Of a stretch of DNA of 64,000 bases, positions 60,311 to 64,000 are shown piece by piece. The DNA comes from Adiantum capillus-veneris. Lineage: Eukaryota > Streptophyta > Polypodiopsida > Polypodiales > Pteridaceae. Each line of letters starts with the position of its first letter. Positions within the stretch are counted from its first letter, which is position 1. The translations under genes and the position numbers were made by a program. A model generated the notes under the pieces. The model did no database searches. It saw only the letters and a program-made list of their open reading frames with translations, and was not told the origin of the DNA. Location of the stretch: contig CM043944.1 in NCBI GenBank assembly GCA_014529385.2, forward strand, positions 83,064,884-83,128,883. The letters run 5' to 3'.

Positions 60311-63300
60311 TCCTCTCAAGCATGAGGATCTAATCCTAGGGGCACCATGGTTTAATCCCATGGCTACCAATGTTAAATTCCCTAAAAGGAGAATCTCCTT
60401 TAGGTTCAGGGAAAAAGATATTTACATAGATGCTAAGGAAATAAGTAACACCATACCCATTGTACATACGCAAGCTTTCAATAAGTCAATAAAGAGCTCT
60501 ATTTCCGTGTACATGATTTTTGTTAAAGATTCTCAAAATGAACCTAATGTTTGAGCAAAAGAAAATATACACAATCAAAAGGAGCTAGAGTTATCCAATT
60601 TTCTCAAGAGGTTTCAAGATGTCTTTATTGACGACATCCCTTGTGAGCTACCTCCTAAACAGGCAATGATTGACCATGCAATTGAATTTCTTCCAGGAAG
60701 TTCACCGCCTAACAAACCTTTTTATAGAGTTTCTCAAGCTCAACAAGAAGAGATTATGCTACAAGCGCATGAGTTAGTTGAGAAGGGCATGGTTAGGCCT
60801 AGCTCATCTCCATTTTGTTCTCCTGTGCTATTAGTGCAAAGAAGAGACGGCACATATCGTATGTGTGTCGACTATAGAGCACTAAATAGTATCACTATCA
60901 AGAATAGGTTTCCCGTTCCACGGGTAGAAGACCTATTTTATAAGCTACAAGGGTCCACCTACTTCAGTAGGATTGACCTAAAAAGTGGCTATCATCAAAT
61001 AAGGATAGTTGATCAAGAGATTGTAAAGACCGCATTTCGCAGTACGTTTGGTCTTTACGAATATATTGTCATGCCTTTTGGCTTGACCAATGCACCAGCC
61101 ACATTCAACTGCTTGATGGAGAAGCTATTCAAGCCTCACCAAACTTTTACTGGAGTGTTCTTTGATGATATCATCATCTACTCTAATTCATTAGACGAAC
61201 ACAAGCAACACCTCCAGGTAATATTTCAAGTTATGAGAGAGAATAAACTTTATGTTAATCAAAAGAAAAGTGAATTTTTCTTACAAGAGATTTAGTATTT
61301 AGGTCACATTATCTCTCAAGATGGCATCCAAATGGATCCATCAAAATTAGAGGTAATAAAAGGATGGCCTAAACCAAGGAATCTTCATGAACTAAGAAGC
61401 TTTATAGGTATGTGTGTATACTATAGATGCTTCATTGAAAAGTTCTCACTAATAGCAGGACCATTACATGACCTAACAAAGAAAAACGTTAGGTATTGGT
61501 ATGCCAAGGAGAACAATGCTTTCAAAAATCTTAAAGAAAAACTTATCTCTCAACATGTTCTTACACTACCGGATCTCTCAAATCCATTTGAGGTCCAATG
61601 TGATGCTTGTGGTGATTGCCTTGGAGCTGTTTTGCTCCAAGAAGGGCACGCCATAGGCTATGAAAGTCAAAGGCTCGACCCTGTTGAGCAAGCTCTAGGC
61701 ATATATGAAAAGGAACTCCTCGCAGGTCTACATGCCTTGGACTCATGGAAGCACTATTTATTGGGGACTCCTTTCATTCTGCGAACGAATCACCAAAGTC
61801 TTAAGTACTTCATGACGCAGAAGAAGCTCTTTGACAAACAAATGAGGTGGGCAAATTTCCTTTCGCAATTTCATTTTCATATTGCGCACATTGCTGGCAA
61901 GCATAATCAAGTAGTCGATGCACTCTCACAACGACTGAGAGTGAATGCAGTTTCCATAGCAACTCACAATGATCTATCTTCTATGATAGATGAGTATGCT
62001 ATTGATCCCGATTTTAGAGATGTGATTTCAGCCCTTGCATTAGGGAAGAAAGAGGAACCATTTACTTTACAAGATGGTTATCTTCTCTATGGCAACACAC
62101 TATGCATGACTAGCTCACTACGTAAGAAAGTAATGTATGAATTTCATACTCCTCCTTATGCAGGGCATAGAGGCATTCAGTCTATCCTAAAAGGGATTGA
62201 AACATATTTCTATTGGCCTACCGTGAAAGAAAACATACAAGAGTATGTTTCTAAATGTGTGGTATGCCAAAAGACGAAGTTTGATAGAGGGAAGCAACCT
62301 GGATTGCTTCAACCTTTGCCAATCCCTAATTCACCATGGGAGAGCATATCCATGGATTTTATCTTTGGATTGCCTAAGTCTATCCATGGGAATACGAGAA
62401 TATGGACGATAGTGGATAGGATTAGTAAACAAACTCATTTTATACCTATCAAAAAGACTATCAAAGCCCATCAAATGGCAACCCTCTTCATATCACAAAT
62501 CTTCAAGTACCATGGCTTGCCAATGTCCATAGTGTCGGATAGAGATCCTAGAATGACCAGTAATTTCTGGAAGGGTCTCTTTGAGAATTTAGGAACAAGG
62601 CTAAACTTCTCTTTAGCCTATCACCGGCAAACGGATGGCCAAACTGAAATAGCTAACCTAATAATTCTCGATCTACTAAAAGCCTATGTTAAGAAAGTAT
62701 ATCAAAGATCCCAATGGGAGAAGTACTTACCCTTAGTGGAGTATGCCTACAATAACACTGTACATACTTCCACGGGAAAAGCACCTTTTGAGGTAATTGA
62801 GAGAAGATCAAAAAGTCCCGTACTACTTAAGGTACGCGGGAAGATCTTCGCTGTAGATGAGTATAGCCGAGACCTACAAGAATATTTCCAAAAGATTAAG
62901 GATGCTATCTCTATCTCACAGCAAAGGCAAAAGGCTGCTACTAACAAGCACAAAAGAGTCCAAGCCTTTAAAGAAAATGATTGGGTCTTACTCAAATTTC
63001 CCAAGGCTCAATTAAGGCACACGATGGGCAAGAATCCTACGGGACACCAAAAGTACTATGCTAAGTTAGCAAAAAGGTACTATGGTCCCTTCCATATTCT
63101 TAGGCCAATCAATGAGATGGCCTATCAACTGAAGTTGCCCAGCCATTGGCTCATACACAATGATTTTCATGTGATCCTATTAAAGCCTTATAAAGGAGGG
63201 CCACCTCAAGAACCTACTATTGAAGACCCACCGGAGATTGAGGACCAAGAAGAGGTGTTGCAGCCGGAGTCCATCCTCCGACATGAAGACAAGGTACTAA

Positions 63301-63434
63301 GAGGCGGTAAGACTATCCGACAATATCTTATTAAGTTTAACAATTATCCTTTTGAAGATGCTAGATGGATGCAAGGCATACAATTAAAGGATAACCTAAA
63401 CCTTGTCAATGCTTACAATGCTTCCCAAGAGTAA
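60282..63434 (+). pseudogene. GYP-A pol: RT, RNase H, integrase, chromodomain-like end
   Basis: One frame with only two stops: TGA 60552-60554 and TAG 61293-61295 (between EI and YLGHIIS, where a Gln codon CAG is expected). Reverse transcriptase: VDYRALNSITIKNRFPVPR, the IDLKSGYHQIRI block, catalytic FFDDIIIYS (about 61156). RNase H: VQCDACGDCLGAVLLQEG, YEKELLAGLHAL. Integrase: H-H-C-C domain (FHTPPYAGHRG...CVVCQKTK) and core D-D-E in SMDFIFGLP, VSDRDPRMTSNF and HRQTDGQTEIANL. The C-terminus YLIKFNNYPFEDARWMQG resembles a chromodomain, as in chromoviruses, which direct insertion into marked chromatin. Confidence 0.92.
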
Positions 63435-63788
63435 GCAAATGTAAAAATGTTCAAAATGAACAAAGTTTTTTGTCTTATAAGACTCTCTTTTTCTTTATTA
63501 TGCACAAAAATGAAGTAGTATGCATGCTTAGATCAAGTTTGCGGAGACGACGTCTCCCGAACACCAAGTAGAGCTTGTCACTCTACTATGGAAGATTGAT
63601 AGGACTAATGTGCAGACATGCTTGCGGCTGCTTAGGCTCTCAAGCGCCAAATGGACTAGTCATCCATTCTGGAACGATGTCGTAGGGTAACATAGGGATC
63701 CTCTACCCGCTAGGAAAAGGACTAATGAATATGCTTTATCTTCTCTACCCCATAGTCGAGAACGACTATGATTTCAAGAGAGAGGTAG

Positions 63789-64000
63789 TTTCATAATAAC
63801 TAATATCTAATTCTCCTAAATTATTTTCTCATGTTAAACTGATCATTTAATATGGGGAAGTGCCAGGGGAGAAAAAGCTAGAATATTGGTTAAGCTGGCA
63901 GACCGACCATAGTAAGGATCCAAAGGAGGGAAAATAGGGATCCAAAGAGGGGGGCCATCTGCAAAAGAGCAATGTACAACAATGGGCTTAAAAGACCCTA
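63789..64000 (+). repeat. GYP-A 3' LTR, first 212 bp
   Basis: Follows AAGAGAGAGGTAG (polypurine tract) and reads TTTCATAATAAC, the LTR start with one change. It continues like 57740 onward to the window end. Confidence 0.9.

Larger units (their letters stand above)
57740..64000 (+). mobile_element. Ty3/gypsy chromovirus-like element GYP-A, runs off the window
   Basis: 5' LTR start at 57740, then directly gag, protease and pol, and a 3' LTR from 63789 continuing past the window end. The 3' part of the 5' LTR, the primer site and the gag start are deleted. Pol is almost open. The C-terminus of pol has a chromodomain-like block. Without a primer site this copy cannot start reverse transcription by itself. 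Confidence 0.9.

Overview
The window looks like repeat-dense nuclear DNA of a land plant. It carries several Ty1/copia and Ty3/gypsy LTR retrotransposons with Met-tRNA-type primer binding sites, many long CT/GA and CA microsatellites, short introns of about 67-107 bp in the non-LTR genes, and a plant-like histone H3 core. No ordinary host gene, rRNA gene or complete tRNA gene was recognised. A non-seed plant such as a fern is possible, but that is only a guess from the element mix. Almost every reading frame belongs to a mobile element, and most are broken.

Layout. 1-4.4 kb: LTR pieces on the minus strand, microsatellites and a tRNA-Lys-like SINE head. 4.7-8.4 kb: degenerate Ty3/gypsy GYP-D without integrase. 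8.4-11.5 kb: three evenly spaced copies of one palindrome, a large hairpin, and the 3' part of an intron-bearing unknown gene, possibly related to gene B of the transposon described below. 11.5-15.5 kb: Ty1/copia copy COP1a, cut off after the reverse transcriptase. 15.5-16.2 kb: inverted fragment of a GYP-A-type LTR. 18.4-22.25 kb: degenerate Ty3/gypsy GYP-C.

22.25-41.93 kb is one nested block. The Ty1/copia element COP2 (minus strand) sits in what looks like the 3' LTR of GYP-C. COP2 is itself interrupted by a 9.5-kb DNA transposon (24,825-34,339) and by a second COP1 copy (35,009-40,407), which in turn contains a 244-bp MITE-like insert.

44.35-52.53 kb: Ty3/gypsy GYP-B with both LTRs and a 5-bp target duplication. 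It has an intact gag, but the reverse transcriptase core is missing. 56 kb: a copia gag fragment. 57.74 kb to the window end: chromovirus-like Ty3/gypsy GYP-A with a nearly open pol.

The main discovery is the 9.5-kb DNA transposon. It has 33-bp terminal inverted repeats starting CATTAG and a 2-bp TG/CA target duplication. Removing the element plus one TG restores an in-frame copia integrase. It carries two rightward genes of unknown function (A and B, with introns), two GC-rich hairpins, and two leftward genes: a histone H3-like protein with a tail of about 200 residues that begins with the true H3 start ARTKQ, and a four-exon candidate DDE transposase. The last resembles, from memory, a protein family of animals. 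This copy is dead: A and H3 carry C-to-T type nonsense codons and the transposase has a 1-nt frameshift. The design (a transposon bringing its own H3 variant) is, as far as I know, undescribed.
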